Shown: positions 9,435 to 21,088 of the stretch, one piece after another
Layout: every line of letters begins with the position of its first letter
How positions within the stretch are numbered: position 1 is the first letter of the stretch
Source of the DNA: Pontibacter rufus
GTDB lineage: Bacteria; Bacteroidota; Bacteroidia; Cytophagales; Hymenobacteraceae
Direction of reading: 5' to 3'
Assembly: GCF_015694705.1 (NCBI RefSeq)
Contig: NZ_JADQDR010000009.1
Span: forward strand, 62,001 to 126,000
Length of the DNA stretch: 64,000 nucleotides
Position numbers and translations under genes: made by a program
The notes under the pieces: generated by a model
What the model saw: the letters and a program-made list of their open reading frames with translations, nothing else
Told to the model about the DNA's origin: nothing
Database searches by the model: none

Positions 9435-9575
9435 ATATGTACCTGCCTGGAGAACAATACATTTATATAGTATGCTTCAAGTAAATGTGGAGCATCAGGA
9501 AACGCAATGTATTTAGGTAATAGGGTTGTTCCTGGCCCGGCTGTAAAATAATATCATTTTATACTTGTCTGCTCA

Positions 9576-12461
<2,886 letters not shown>

Positions 12462-13043
12462 TTAACGTGCCTGCATATTTACCCAGCGGGCACTGTTGAT
12501 GGTAATGAAAAGACGCCCTGTGAGCAAGGGCACATATTCAACAGGAATGGTGGCAGAAAAATTATTCAGCCAGAGATCAAAATTAGTACTGAACAGCAGG
12601 GATTGGTTATCGGGGGTAAAGACCACAGGTATAACGGTTTCATTTGATACACCTTGCAACTTTACCGTGGTTACGCGCGGAACAGATGCACGTTCTATAT
12701 CCTGGCCACTTACCTGATCCAGGGGCACATCAATCTCAAGGGATAGTTCCGGGTATTTGGCGCCGTACAATACCTCATAAGCCATGGCCGGTGGCGCAGC
12801 CGTGTCGCTGGCGGGCACTAAGGTGCTTACGTCCAGAATGCACTCTAACCTGTGAGTGGTCTGGTTATACTGCACAAGTAAATTGTCGGAGGTAAATACA
12901 TAAGGTTGCCCGGTTCCTTCCAATGTAATCAGTATGGTATTGTCGCTGGTGTAAGCCATGTTCGTCTGGGCGCTTGTCTGCCGGGCTGACAGGCAGAACA
13001 GGAAAACCAACAGGAAGAAGGGAAAGCGTAGTCGTTTTGTCAT
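12462..13043 (-). CDS. secreted protein of unknown function, possibly YceI-like
   Basis: A 193-residue protein with a clear signal peptide (MTKRLRFPFFLLVFLFCLSA, cleavage after about TSAQ). The mature part is rich in beta-strand-like alternation, with an ILDVSTLVP segment and a C-terminal stretch ending GRLFITINSARWV that vaguely recalls YceI-type lipocalin-fold proteins. I do not recognise the family with confidence. It is probably periplasmic or exported. It is monocistronic, divergent from the cytochrome oxidase subunit III gene. Confidence 0.75.
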   Translation of the reverse strand: MTKRLRFPFFLLVFLFCLSARQTSAQTNMAYTSDNTILITLEGTGQPYVFTSDNLLVQYNQTTHRLECILDVSTLVPASDTAAPPAMAYEVLYGAKYPELSLEIDVPLDQVSGQDIERASVPRVTTVKLQGVSNETVIPVVFTPDNQSLLFSTNFDLWLNNFSATIPVEYVPLLTGRLFITINSARWVNMQAR

Positions 13044-13324
13044 AGTATAAATCCTAAGCTTTTATAGCTAACGCAAATACCTGCGGAAAGGTAGTAGCGG
13101 TACTGCTTTATAAGACTTTTTTTGCTATTTTACAGCTGAAAGAGCAACAATTCAGTAATAGTTATGGTTAACAAATAAGAGGGCAGCATATTATAAAAAT
13201 TAATACCTTAATTGCAAAACTATAGGATGCTTTGCAAGGTATATAGGTAGTACGAAAGATAGTGATAATGCTACTCTCCAGCGTGTGGCTTTTTGCCTTG
13301 CCGTACGCCTTCAATAGGTTAGGG

Positions 13325-13951
13325 ATGGACTCAGATAAGAAAAAAAAGGTTGATGCGAGGCAGCTTTCTGCGTTTGGCGGTATAGAGAAGATGCACCCTA
13401 TCCGGATGCTCCTTTACCTGAGCATGATCGGTATTGGTATATTGTTCTTTATTCTGGTAGTTGCTTTTGCACGCACAGGCGGTTTTCAGCAGGAAAATTT
13501 TGAATTACCCAAGTTCTTCAGCGTAAGCACTATCCTGCTGCTCTTCAGCAGCTACGCTATCAGCCGTGTGCCGCGCCTTTACAAAAGAGACAAGTTGAAA
13601 AAGATGACGCGCTACCTGGGGATGACGCTGGCGCTGGGAATATTGTTTGTGGGGGCGCAACTGATCGGCTGGAACGAGATGGCCAAGGCTGGTGTATACT
13701 TTACAGGCAAAGCATCGGGCACTTACTTATACCTTATTTCAGCGTTGCATGTGCTGCATCTGCTGGGTGGAATTATCTTCCTGTCTTTTCTTTTCTTTAA
13801 AACGGCGCATGTAGCTGCAGACGGTGTCCGGAGCCTGATATTTATCCGCGACCCATACCGCCACCTGCAGCTGGCTATGCTGTGCGGCTACTGGCACTTC
13901 ATGGATTTTCTGTGGCTTGGTTTATACCTGGTATTTCTGTTTATGGCCTGA
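13325..13951 (+). CDS. cytochrome c oxidase subunit III family protein (orphan)
   Basis: A five-helix inner-membrane protein of the heme-copper oxidase subunit III family, 208 residues from the chosen start. Diagnostic parts are GTYLYLISALHVLHLLGGI and the C-terminal YWHFMDFLWLGLYLVF. The open frame extends back to a GTG at 13262, but that adds a hydrophobic stretch not usual for the family; MDSDKKKK followed by EKMHPIRMLLYL is the normal beginning, so ATG 13325 is preferred. No subunit I, II or IV gene is adjacent, so it is an extra or orphan copy. Confidence 0.88.
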   Translation: MDSDKKKKVDARQLSAFGGIEKMHPIRMLLYLSMIGIGILFFILVVAFARTGGFQQENFELPKFFSVSTILLLFSSYAISRVPRLYKRDKLKKMTRYLGMTLALGILFVGAQLIGWNEMAKAGVYFTGKASGTYLYLISALHVLHLLGGIIFLSFLFFKTAHVAADGVRSLIFIRDPYRHLQLAMLCGYWHFMDFLWLGLYLVFLFMA

Positions 13952-14292
13952 CAGGCTGTTTTCTCCTCACTTCCTTCTTTGAACAGGCCCAGCTGCACTT
14001 ATAAAAGCACGGCGCGGCTTTCTTCTTCTTTATGTTTAATTAAAGCGTTAATTACCTGGCTTTAAGTATAAACAACGCCCTTCGCTGTTTAAATTAACGG
14101 TACCATATAAAGTATAAGCACCTGTTTGATGGCATCTGGAAGTCTATTGTTCCATTATTCAGTTTATACTTAACTATTCTGAAATCTAAGGCTGAGCCGG
14201 CTGCCGCTACTTTCTATACTTATACCTGACTTATACCTGCTACGCTGCCCTGTATTATTGCAGCTGCCCGGCTGGGGTTTGGCTATGGTATA
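13952..14292. other. 341-nt spacer without gene, rich in AAGTATA/TATACTT
   Basis: No gene is visible. The spacer carries several copies or near-copies of the recurring motif: TTTAAGTATAAAC near 14065, AAAGTATAAGC near 14110, TTTATACTTAAC near 14163, and CTATACTTATACC near 14214. It separates two genes pointing towards each other. Confidence 0.6.
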
Positions 14293-16833
14293 TTATTCTG
14301 CGATGGTGATGCTGCCTTTATACTTGCTGGTACCAAAATCTATCACATAGAAGTATACGCCAACATTTACACCTTTCCCGTCCCATTTAAAATCGCTGTT
14401 GGTACTGCGGAAAACCTCTTTGCCCCAGCGATTGTAAATAACGATATTAGAGAATACGGCGGAACAGAAATCTGTCGGAAGCCCTGGAATTTCAAAATAG
14501 TCGTTCAGTCCATCGTCGTTAGGTGTGAAGATGTTCGGCGGCAGAAAATCTGCTAACTGGGGCGCTGTTACCCTGAATTCCATGGTTAGCACCTGTTCGG
14601 GGAAGGGCGTACAGGCATCTTCGGCCAGTTTAAAGTTTACACGAATTACTTCCTGCCCGGCAGCCTTGCAGTTTGCCACCCAGTTAAAAGTGCCATCAGC
14701 CTTGCCTTTGCCATCAGTGGCCGTAAAGTTCATGCCATAGTCAGCCAGGTTAAAGCCATCGCCTTCCGCACGTAACCGTAGCGGGTCCAGGTTGATGTCG
14801 TCTCCAAAAAGTTTGGCTTCAAACGGTTCATTCAGGTTTAAATCGAAAGAAAGAACGGGTTTGTCTGTTGTGATAACGGGCGCATCGTTCGGCGCGATGA
14901 TATGAAACTCCAGCACCAGTTGCTGATCTGGCGAAGGCACGCAGGCATCTTCCTTCAGGTTAAAGTTAACACGTATAACATTGCCTGTGGCTGCGTTGCA
15001 GGTGGCAACCCAGCGGAACAGGCCTTCGGCGCTGCCTTGGCCGCCGGTACTTGTAAAATCCATTCCGAGATCGCCCAGGTTAAAACCATTGCCTGCAGCC
15101 GATAAAGCCAGCGCATCTAAATCAATATCTTTGCCGAATACTTTAGCTTCATAAGGTTGGCCGGGTTCTAAGTTGATGACCAGGACCTGCTGGTCGGTGC
15201 TGATGGATGGAACATTGTTTTTATAGATCGGGCGTACTTCCACCACTTCTTTTTTTTCGATGGTTTTGCCGCATACGACCGAGCTTGCTGTAAATTCCAC
15301 CTGGTAGGATTCCTGCTGCACGGTGCTGCAGTCTATCTGCCACAAAAAAGGTGATGTTACTTCAGCGGGCTTTGTCTGGTTTTCAAACGTCACAGGCTGC
15401 GAGGCGAGATCAAAATTAAGCCCTTTGGCGGTCAGCGTTACATCCTGTCCATCGGAGTCGGTACCGGTCACGTCAAAGTTAAGCACATCGCCCTGTTGCA
15501 CTTCAAAAACACGCTTCGGTGTAGACAGGGCAAGCGCTGGTGGTGCATCAGGTACGGGGTTAATTACAAAGTTAAGATGAACCGTATCCTGGCGGGGCAG
15601 GCTGCAGCCATCATCTTTCACAATAAGGTCCATCTGGTATACTTTGCCGCCGGTGTCAAAACATTCGTCAAAGCAAAGCGTGGCGCGCAGGGTGTCGCTA
15701 CTGGTGCCGTCCTGGTTAATAGTACCGCTGGTAACGCCATTCAAAGTATAATCCTGGCTGTCGAAGTTAACAGGCTGTGCACGCAGCTGCACAAACTCCT
15801 GCAGGTCCGGATCGGTAAACAGCACCTCAATACAGCGGCTTCCGGCCGGATCGAGGCGAAGTACCTGGTTTGCCTGGTAGAAAACATTCTGGCCCTGTTC
15901 AAGCGCCATCACCTGCGGCGATGCATTTATCTGGCAATCCAGTACCAGCACCTGAAAGTCACGCCTCACTTCACCTATTTTTACACCGTTTCTGAACTCC
16001 TGGCAGCGAACGCCAAACACATAAAGCCCTTTGTTTTGGGGCCGCATCGTCAGCTGGCCTGTCCGGGCATTGATGTTCATGGCCGGGTTGCCTTTTATCT
16101 GGGTGTCTTTGCTATAGCCCGGCAGCCAGCCTATTTCAGGATAGGGGCCGGAGCGCGGCGTGTAAGGATATTGCTGCGATGGCGCATTGGGGTTTAAGGC
16201 AGAGGTAAAGCCATTCAGGGGGGTAACCATGTCATACACCAGCGAGTCGCCATCCGGATCTGTGCCATCAAAATCGAAGTAGAAGAGCTCATTTATGCAG
16301 GCATAGTCGCTGAGCGGCGGGAAAAGCCGGGGAGATGAGTTAATGAAAGGCTGCCCGTCGCGCACAACAGCCGGAAATTCCATGTAAAATGTCTGGGCTG
16401 CGTTTTCAGGAGATACAATGTTGCTGATGGTGCGGTTACGGCAACAGCGCTCCCAGGTAACATAATAGCCGGCCGGGTTGCTATATTGGCTGGCAGGCAG
16501 CGTGATTTGCTCATTGTATACCAGCTTGCGGGTGCGCAGGCTGCCTACTGTACAATCTATGTTGGTATAAGGTACAAATGATTGTTCGCGCAGCGGCATT
16601 ACTTTAGACTGCATCAATCTGTTGGATGATTTCTGGAAGATATTTACCGTAATGTATGGGTCTAGCGCACCGGGACTGCCGTTCACGTCATCAAAGTATA
16701 AATTCAATGTGAGCCGGTACTCGCTGCGCTGCAGATACTGCAACTCAAACTCACCACCAACAATGTGGGTAGCCCAGGCTTTACTTAAAACTAAAAAGCT
16801 GCATAGCAACAGCAGGAGTATACGTTTTGGCAT
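14293..16833 (-). CDS. large secreted protein with T9SS type B (gliding-motility-type) C-terminal domain
   Basis: An 846-residue extracellular or cell-surface protein. It has a signal peptide (MPKRILLLLLCSFLVLSKAWA) followed by THIVGGEFELQYL, several Ig/cadherin-like repeats with duplicated blocks (two near-copies of a segment ending KLFGDDINLD or KVFGKDIDLD), and a C-terminal domain FLPPNIFTPNDDGLNDYF ... VIYNRWGKEVF ... GVYFYVI that is the gliding-motility C-terminal sorting signal. The frame opens further upstream at 16896, but a TATATTTA -7-like element at 16877-16884 lies within that extension, so ATG 16833 is preferred. The role may be adhesion; this is inference. Confidence 0.92.
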   Translation of the reverse strand: MPKRILLLLLCSFLVLSKAWATHIVGGEFELQYLQRSEYRLTLNLYFDDVNGSPGALDPYITVNIFQKSSNRLMQSKVMPLREQSFVPYTNIDCTVGSLRTRKLVYNEQITLPASQYSNPAGYYVTWERCCRNRTISNIVSPENAAQTFYMEFPAVVRDGQPFINSSPRLFPPLSDYACINELFYFDFDGTDPDGDSLVYDMVTPLNGFTSALNPNAPSQQYPYTPRSGPYPEIGWLPGYSKDTQIKGNPAMNINARTGQLTMRPQNKGLYVFGVRCQEFRNGVKIGEVRRDFQVLVLDCQINASPQVMALEQGQNVFYQANQVLRLDPAGSRCIEVLFTDPDLQEFVQLRAQPVNFDSQDYTLNGVTSGTINQDGTSSDTLRATLCFDECFDTGGKVYQMDLIVKDDGCSLPRQDTVHLNFVINPVPDAPPALALSTPKRVFEVQQGDVLNFDVTGTDSDGQDVTLTAKGLNFDLASQPVTFENQTKPAEVTSPFLWQIDCSTVQQESYQVEFTASSVVCGKTIEKKEVVEVRPIYKNNVPSISTDQQVLVINLEPGQPYEAKVFGKDIDLDALALSAAGNGFNLGDLGMDFTSTGGQGSAEGLFRWVATCNAATGNVIRVNFNLKEDACVPSPDQQLVLEFHIIAPNDAPVITTDKPVLSFDLNLNEPFEAKLFGDDINLDPLRLRAEGDGFNLADYGMNFTATDGKGKADGTFNWVANCKAAGQEVIRVNFKLAEDACTPFPEQVLTMEFRVTAPQLADFLPPNIFTPNDDGLNDYFEIPGLPTDFCSAVFSNIVIYNRWGKEVFRSTNSDFKWDGKGVNVGVYFYVIDFGTSKYKGSITIAE

Positions 16834-17192
16834 AAGCACGGCAACGAAGTGGAATATCACGTATCCGAAAGCATTATAAATATAAGCAAAAGACACGAGT
16901 TTTAAGATTATCAGAATATTTTTTCAGGTACTGAACGCAACTTTCATATTAAATGAATGATAGAAAGTATACTTTACCTGCAATAAGTAAGAAACATAAG
17001 TGTTACGTGAAGTTGCCGGGCATCGGGGATGGGAGATGCAAGGCTTTATTCCGGCTTAAAGCTGATAATCCGGCTTTTATGCAGCATAATAGGATGCTTG
17101 AAATGCAGCATTTATATTGTCCGCTTATTTGATACTAGCAGCAGGCAATGTTATATCTGAAGAGCGGTCGTCATCATGACAGGACCGGGGAC
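16834..17192. other. 359-nt spacer with a probable promoter for the T9SS protein
   Basis: The minus strand reads TATATTTA at 16877-16884, one base from the TAnnTTTG consensus, about 44 nt above the chosen start. Two motif copies (AAAGTATACTTTACC near 16965) are also present. No gene is seen in the remainder. Confidence 0.4.
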
Positions 17193-17807
17193 TTAAGGCT
17201 GATAGTTGTTTCCTTCAGAGGGCAGCTCATCAGGCTGTAGTACTTTGTCGAGTAAATCCGTAAATGCCAGGGGTCTGGAGAAGTATGGATCAGCATAAGA
17301 ATCAGCCAGCAGGCGTATGTAGCCGGGGTTCCTGTTAATCTTTATATAATCGAGTGTAATGTTGCCGTAAAGCTGGTTGCAAAGGCCGGAGCCCGGCAGT
17401 TCGGCAGCGGGGGGCAGCAGTATGTATTTATTTACCTGTTCGGTATAGCGGGCATGCCTTTTCTCAAGCTCGTCCATGCTGTGCAGGCAATAACCCTGCG
17501 CCAGCACCCGATCTTTGAGAAAATCAAACAGAAAGCTGAAGTTTTCTGAGCTGATAGCCGGATCATGGAAAAAGATGAACCCTTTGCGGTTTTCCGCTTC
17601 CACTAATTGTACCCGGCAACTATGGGGCAGGCCGGCCTTCTGGTAATGATATGCTTTATACAGCGGGCCTGTCCAGCGGAGGTATGCCTGATTGTTTATC
17701 CATTTTTTGTACGCAGCCCTGTATGCTGCAGAACGTCTTAATTTTCGGCAGGTCGGAAGTTTGACTTCCCAGGCTAACAATCGTTTTAAAAATTCGTTAA
17801 ACGGCAT
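17193..17807 (-). CDS. unrecognised protein, 204 residues
   Basis: I do not recognise this protein. It has no signal peptide or membrane segment, an arginine/lysine-rich N-terminus (KLRRSAAYRAAYKKW), an aromatic middle section and a glutamate/proline-rich C-terminus. The codon use and base composition resemble neighbouring genes, and the frame is closed by an ATG and a clear stop, so it is probably real. It is alone on its strand, divergent from the GreA-like gene. Confidence 0.7.
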   Translation of the reverse strand: MPFNEFLKRLLAWEVKLPTCRKLRRSAAYRAAYKKWINNQAYLRWTGPLYKAYHYQKAGLPHSCRVQLVEAENRKGFIFFHDPAISSENFSFLFDFLKDRVLAQGYCLHSMDELEKRHARYTEQVNKYILLPPAAELPGSGLCNQLYGNITLDYIKINRNPGYIRLLADSYADPYFSRPLAFTDLLDKVLQPDELPSEGNNYQP

Positions 17808-17987
17808 TTAGTAATTTATTCTTAAACATGTTTCGCGTTAAATAGTTTGAGTTCTGTGCAGGCAATTTATTGCAGCTTGCCCATTATCGGTTATACTATT
17901 TTATTGTTAATCAATTTAAAAACAGGCACTATCTTATTGTACAAAACCTTTGTAGCCGGTACTTAGCTTTAAAGGTTAACTATCCCT

Positions 17988-18455
17988 ATGAACATGCTGA
18001 CACAAGAACTTGAAATGAAGCGGCGGCTGTTGCAGGAATGCATCAGGATGCTGAACATGCAGATGAAAGCTGCGAAAGAGGCCATGGACGATGCGCAGGA
18101 AAGCGCAAACGAGCACCAGGGCGCTATGGAAGATAAATTTGAATCTTTCCGGGAAGCTTGCCAGATTCAGCGCGACATGTACGCGCGCCAGCTGGATGAG
18201 CTGATAACAACCATGAGTGTGCTCAAACGCATCAACGCGACCAAGTCCAATCACGACGTTTCGCTTGGCGCTGTGGTGCACACAGAGCTGCAGAATTATT
18301 TTATAGGCGTCAGCCTCGGCGAAATTAAAGTCGAAGGCACCTCCTATTATGCTATTTCCGGCATGTCGCCGCTGTTTAAGGCTATGGCCGGCAAAAGCGC
18401 AGGCGAGTATTTCACCTTCCGCGATAAGTCTTACAAAATTCTGGAGGTGTTTTAG
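17988..18455 (+). CDS. GreA/GreB-like protein (coiled coil plus FKBP-like C-terminal domain)
   Basis: A 155-residue protein with a long helical, probably coiled-coil N-terminal half (about residues 1-75, MNMLTQELEMKRRLLQECI) and a C-terminal part that follows the GreA/GreB C-terminal fold: GAVVHTELQNYFIGVSLG, then SPLFKAMAGKSAGEYFTF and a final YKILEVF. In transcript-cleavage factors the coiled coil enters the RNA polymerase secondary channel. The acidic tip pair is not clear here, so a Gre-like regulator rather than a true cleavage factor is possible. In this phylum relatives are often mislabelled 3-oxoacyl-ACP synthase. Confidence 0.75.
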   Translation: MNMLTQELEMKRRLLQECIRMLNMQMKAAKEAMDDAQESANEHQGAMEDKFESFREACQIQRDMYARQLDELITTMSVLKRINATKSNHDVSLGAVVHTELQNYFIGVSLGEIKVEGTSYYAISGMSPLFKAMAGKSAGEYFTFRDKSYKILEVF

Positions 18456-18547
18456 GTAGCAGGGCCTTATAGCCGAATTTTAACCTGCGAAAGCAGGAGC
18501 AACCTTTTTGGCTGGGATAGGTTAAAAGAAAAAGTAAAGGGTTGAAA

Positions 18548-18588
18548 ACAAAGAAGGGCAGCATCAGTGCTGCCCTTCTTTGTTTTGT
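18548..18588. terminator. bidirectional terminator between convergent genes
   Basis: A perfect 16-bp stem (arms 18548-18563 and 18568-18583, loop TCAG) starts with ACAAAGAAGGGCAGCA and is followed by a TTTTG run. It lies between the Gre-like gene and the DUF2147 gene, which point at each other. Confidence 0.9.
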
Positions 18589-18601
18589 GCTAGAGAGAAA
18601 G

Positions 18602-19033
18602 TTAATCAACGCGCGTCCAGTCCTGCGACCTGCCGATGAGGGAAATGCCGATATATCCTTTCACTTCCATCTTATCTTTACCAGTCATTTTCATATAGCA
18701 GGAGTATGTTTTGCCACTTTCCGGATCGTAGATAGTGCCTTCGTCCCATTTGTTATCTCCGTCGTACACAAAGCCTTTCATAAATTCAAGGCCAAGCAGC
18801 GGCCGGCTTTGCAGCTTTTTGCTGGGATTGTTGATATCTGTTTTAGGCTTGCCATTCAGCAGCGGCTCCCGGAGCGACACAATTTTGCCACACAGCTTAT
18901 CGCCGCACTTATAAATTTCAAATTTCGCTTTGCCTTCCTCATTCGTCCAGGTGCCGAGTGGGGAAAGTTTTTGCGCCCATGCAAACGTAGAGAACAGCAT
19001 AAGCGCAACAAGTATAAATAAGTGCTTTTTCAT
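18602..19033 (-). CDS. DUF2147 domain secreted protein
   Basis: A 143-residue exported protein: signal peptide MKKHLFILVALMLFSTFAWA, then the DUF2147 pattern GTWTNEEGKAKFEIYKCGDKLCGKI, an NNPSKKLQSRPLLGLEFMKGF segment, YDPESGKTYSCYM and the terminal GYIGISLIGRSQDWTR. The family is a small beta-barrel-like periplasmic protein with no firmly known function. Its length is typical. The gene is monocistronic and ends at the shared bidirectional terminator. Confidence 0.93.
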   Translation of the reverse strand: MKKHLFILVALMLFSTFAWAQKLSPLGTWTNEEGKAKFEIYKCGDKLCGKIVSLREPLLNGKPKTDINNPSKKLQSRPLLGLEFMKGFVYDGDNKWDEGTIYDPESGKTYSCYMKMTGKDKMEVKGYIGISLIGRSQDWTRVD

Positions 19034-19310
19034 ATTCTGGTAATTTTAAGATGGATATCTAATGTAATATAAGAAAATAATTCAGATCAAGCCAGAAACC
19101 GCTTGCTGCACGAAGAAATTGTTTATTTCTGTTAACTTGTAGCAAATGTATTGCCAAATAAAAGTATAAAACTTACGCAGCCATGTGGCTTACGGCACAG
19201 GTGGTAAAACCGACGGTTTCTGTATATAGTTGAGTTAAAGAGCCTTGTATAAAAAGTAGCCGGAACGGGAAAAAACAGCTGTAAAAAGTATAAAAAATAA
19301 CCCCTTAACC

Positions 19311-19341
19311 TTGTGAACTTTTAAGCGTTATTTTATCTTTA
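19311..19341 (+). promoter_or_regulatory. Bacteroidota-type promoter driving the 19.35-19.66 kb transcript
   Basis: TTG at 19311-19313 (in TTGTG), a 20-nt spacer, and TATCTTTA at 19334-19341 (one base from TAnnTTTG). The start of transcription would be near 19348. No protein gene of normal size follows in this direction before a terminator. Confidence 0.65.
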
Positions 19342-19438
19342 GAAAAATGTAGCGAGTGCTACGGCTCAGGTCTTCAGGCAAACTTACAGAATGCCGGAAG
19401 TGCAGAGTGTATGTCGGACTAAAGAGAGAGGAGGTGCT

Positions 19439-19507
19439 ATGTCTAATCCATCAGACGTCTTAGTAAGCCAGGGTAAAATTGTTCACATTAATTGTGAGCT
19501 GGCTTAG
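19439..19507 (+). CDS. possible 22-residue leader peptide inside the candidate RNA
   Basis: ATG at 19439 is preceded by GAGGAGG, a strong Shine-Dalgarno sequence that is unusual in this phylum, and encodes a 22-residue peptide starting MSNPSDVLVSQGKIV and ending at TAG. Its codons overlap the closing stem of the predicted RNA structure, so translation would disturb folding. It may be a chance frame. Confidence 0.25.
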   Translation: MSNPSDVLVSQGKIVHINCELA

Positions 19508-19611
19508 TAAGCAGTACTTACTGCTTGCGCAGTAATTTTACCTTTGGTCTTTAAGATGGCGCTACTGCCTGTCAGGGTGCCGCTTGCTAAGATGAAGAAG
19601 GATTTTTTGAG

Positions 19612-19658
19612 CGCCAGATGTACCTTGACGGGCTACATCTGGCGCTTTTCCTTTTTAT
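19612..19658 (+). terminator. rho-independent terminator of the candidate RNA
   Basis: A perfect 13-bp stem AGCGCCAGATGTA/TACATCTGGCGCT (19612-19624 with 19636-19648, 11-nt loop) is followed by TTTCCTTTTT on the plus strand. The minus strand lacks a T-run, so the signal points to plus-strand transcription. Confidence 0.85.
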
Positions 19659-19661
19659 ACT

Positions 19662-20033
19662 TTACAAGTCATCTTTATACACAGATCTGTCGCGCAGGCG
19701 CCGCTCCCGCACAAACGAGCCCACGAAAAACAGCGTGGCGATAAAACAGCTCAGTCCCATTAACAGCAGCAGCACATCCTGCGTGCTCCACGAGGCGTCG
19801 GCGCTTACCTGCAAACTCAGCAGGACAGCTGCCAGCAGCGTGAGCGAAGTAACGGTATGAAATACAAAGCGGTTGTGCTTGCGCAGGTGATAAGTGCAGG
19901 CCAGCAGCAGCAGACCGAAAACAGGAACCGCTAGTGCCGTAACAGGCTGGTCAGGTATTACAACATAACGGGTAAGCCCGACAAGAATTAAAACCAGCCC
20001 GTTTATACTGTTGATGACGTATGAATGTGCCAT
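19662..20033 (-). CDS. small four-helix membrane protein of unknown function
   Basis: A 123-residue protein with four hydrophobic segments (about 8-26, 30-50, 58-76, 86-106) and a charged C-terminal tail RERRLRDRSVYKDDL. I do not recognise the family. It begins with ATG and uses codons similar to neighbours. Its 3' end lies next to the terminator of the opposite-strand candidate RNA. Probably an inner-membrane protein. Confidence 0.7.
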   Translation of the reverse strand: MAHSYVINSINGLVLILVGLTRYVVIPDQPVTALAVPVFGLLLLACTYHLRKHNRFVFHTVTSLTLLAAVLLSLQVSADASWSTQDVLLLLMGLSCFIATLFFVGSFVRERRLRDRSVYKDDL

Positions 20034-20247
20034 GGTTGCTTAGGTTTAGTAAAAGAAAAATGCAGCCTATGGTTTATACTTACGGAAAAAGTGCGGCAGG
20101 TTTGCAAAGTATGAATGCGCAGACAGCCCGCGCAAGGCTTGACGAAGCCTAAACAGAGGACAGGTGGCACAAACCGAACGTTTAAGGCTTACCTAGCTGA
20201 TCATACTTTATACTGACCTTGCCTGCCTGTTCTCTGTTGATCCTGTT

Positions 20248-20796
20248 TTAAAGTATGCGGCGTACTTCCAGAAAGCGAAGATTGTAGCGTGAGCCCTCTA
20301 CCTGGCTCACTTTCACGCCTCCGTTTGAAGAAGCATGCACAAAAGAAATCGTGTCGCCGGGCTCCGAAATAACGATGCCCACATGTCCGGGTTCCCGTAT
20401 GCTGGGCTGTGTTCCTGTAAAAATAACCAGATCACCAGGCTGAGCTTGCTGCCGCTGCACCGGCTTACCTACCTCTGCCTGAAGCGCCGAAGAATGAGGT
20501 ACATCCATACTGAAATGGTCAAAAACATGCGTTACAAAGCCGGAGCAATCAAAGCCACTGGGCTTAATGCCTGCATACACGTAGGGGCTTCCCTGCAAGC
20601 TTAAAGCGTATTTTACAAGCTTATCTGCCTTGTTTTGCACAGTTGCTGCAGGTACCGACTGCGTCCGTAGAGGTGATTTGGGCATAGTATAAGTTTCAGA
20701 AGCAGGAGAAGTATACTTGCGGGTGTGCGACCTTGCCGAAAGCAGTATGATGAAGACCAGGAAGGGCGATAAAAACAGGACGGCAGGTTTTCTCAT
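20248..20796 (-). CDS. NlpC/P60 family cysteine peptidase
   Basis: A 182-residue exported peptidoglycan hydrolase of the C40 family, which cuts bonds within stem peptides (gamma-D-glutamyl-meso-DAP type). An N-terminal membrane segment or signal anchor (PAVLFLSPFLVFIILLSA) is followed by a low-complexity linker and the catalytic domain with Cys84 in FDCSGFV, His138 in GHVGIVI and His154 in FVHASS. PSGFDCSGF and PGDLVIF are typical of the family. It is a single gene; the catalytic triad is intact. Confidence 0.93.
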   Translation of the reverse strand: MRKPAVLFLSPFLVFIILLSARSHTRKYTSPASETYTMPKSPLRTQSVPAATVQNKADKLVKYALSLQGSPYVYAGIKPSGFDCSGFVTHVFDHFSMDVPHSSALQAEVGKPVQRQQAQPGDLVIFTGTQPSIREPGHVGIVISEPGDTISFVHASSNGGVKVSQVEGSRYNLRFLEVRRIL

Positions 20797-21048
20797 AATG
20801 CTTGGTTTATTCGTTCAGGCATTGGCTGATAATACCATGCCAGTTTACAACTGCGGAGTTGCTCGGGCATACATCGTATGGACAATGCTTTAGCGGCAAC
20901 AATGCTTGCTACCTATAACAAACATAGAGCTGTAAAAAGTTTACAGGCACAAAGTCTGCATTTACCCTTGTAATTTGCTATTACACGGAAAATATAGAAA
21001 AAATGTAACTTTTTATAAATTGTATCAAAGTGAACTCAAAATAATTTG

Positions 21049-21056
21049 TATTTTTG
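21049..21056 (+). promoter_or_regulatory. -7 element upstream of the 21.1 kb gene
   Basis: TATTTTTG is an exact TAnnTTTG match 32 nt above ATG 21089. It lies inside the longer open frame that starts at 20975, so it supports the shorter start. The -33 box is not clear. Confidence 0.45.
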
Positions 21057-21088
21057 ATCTTCTATCAATTATAAGATTCGATACAGGG

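Larger units (their letters stand above)
19348..19658 (+). ncRNA. candidate structured RNA with own promoter and terminator
   Basis: An approximately 310-nt transcript is predicted between the promoter at 19311-19341 and a terminator at 19612-19658. Paired segments seen by eye: GTAGC/GCTAC (19349-19362); CTTC.GGCA with TGCC.GAAG (19372-19380 with 19392-19400); a closing stem CTTAGTAAGC with GCTTGCTAAG (19459-19468 with 19582-19591, one G-U pair) that encloses GGTAAAATT/AATTTTACC (19472-19480 with 19534-19542), TCACA/TGTGA (19483-19487 with 19493-19497), AAGCAGTA/TACTGCTT (19509-19526) and GGCGC/GTGCC (19558-19581). It lacks tmRNA, RNase P or SRP RNA signatures. The class is not recognised. 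Confidence 0.55.

Noticed and set aside
15496-16197. 233-residue frame antisense to the T9SS protein
   Set aside because: Covers a well-supported coding region on the other strand and shows no domain.
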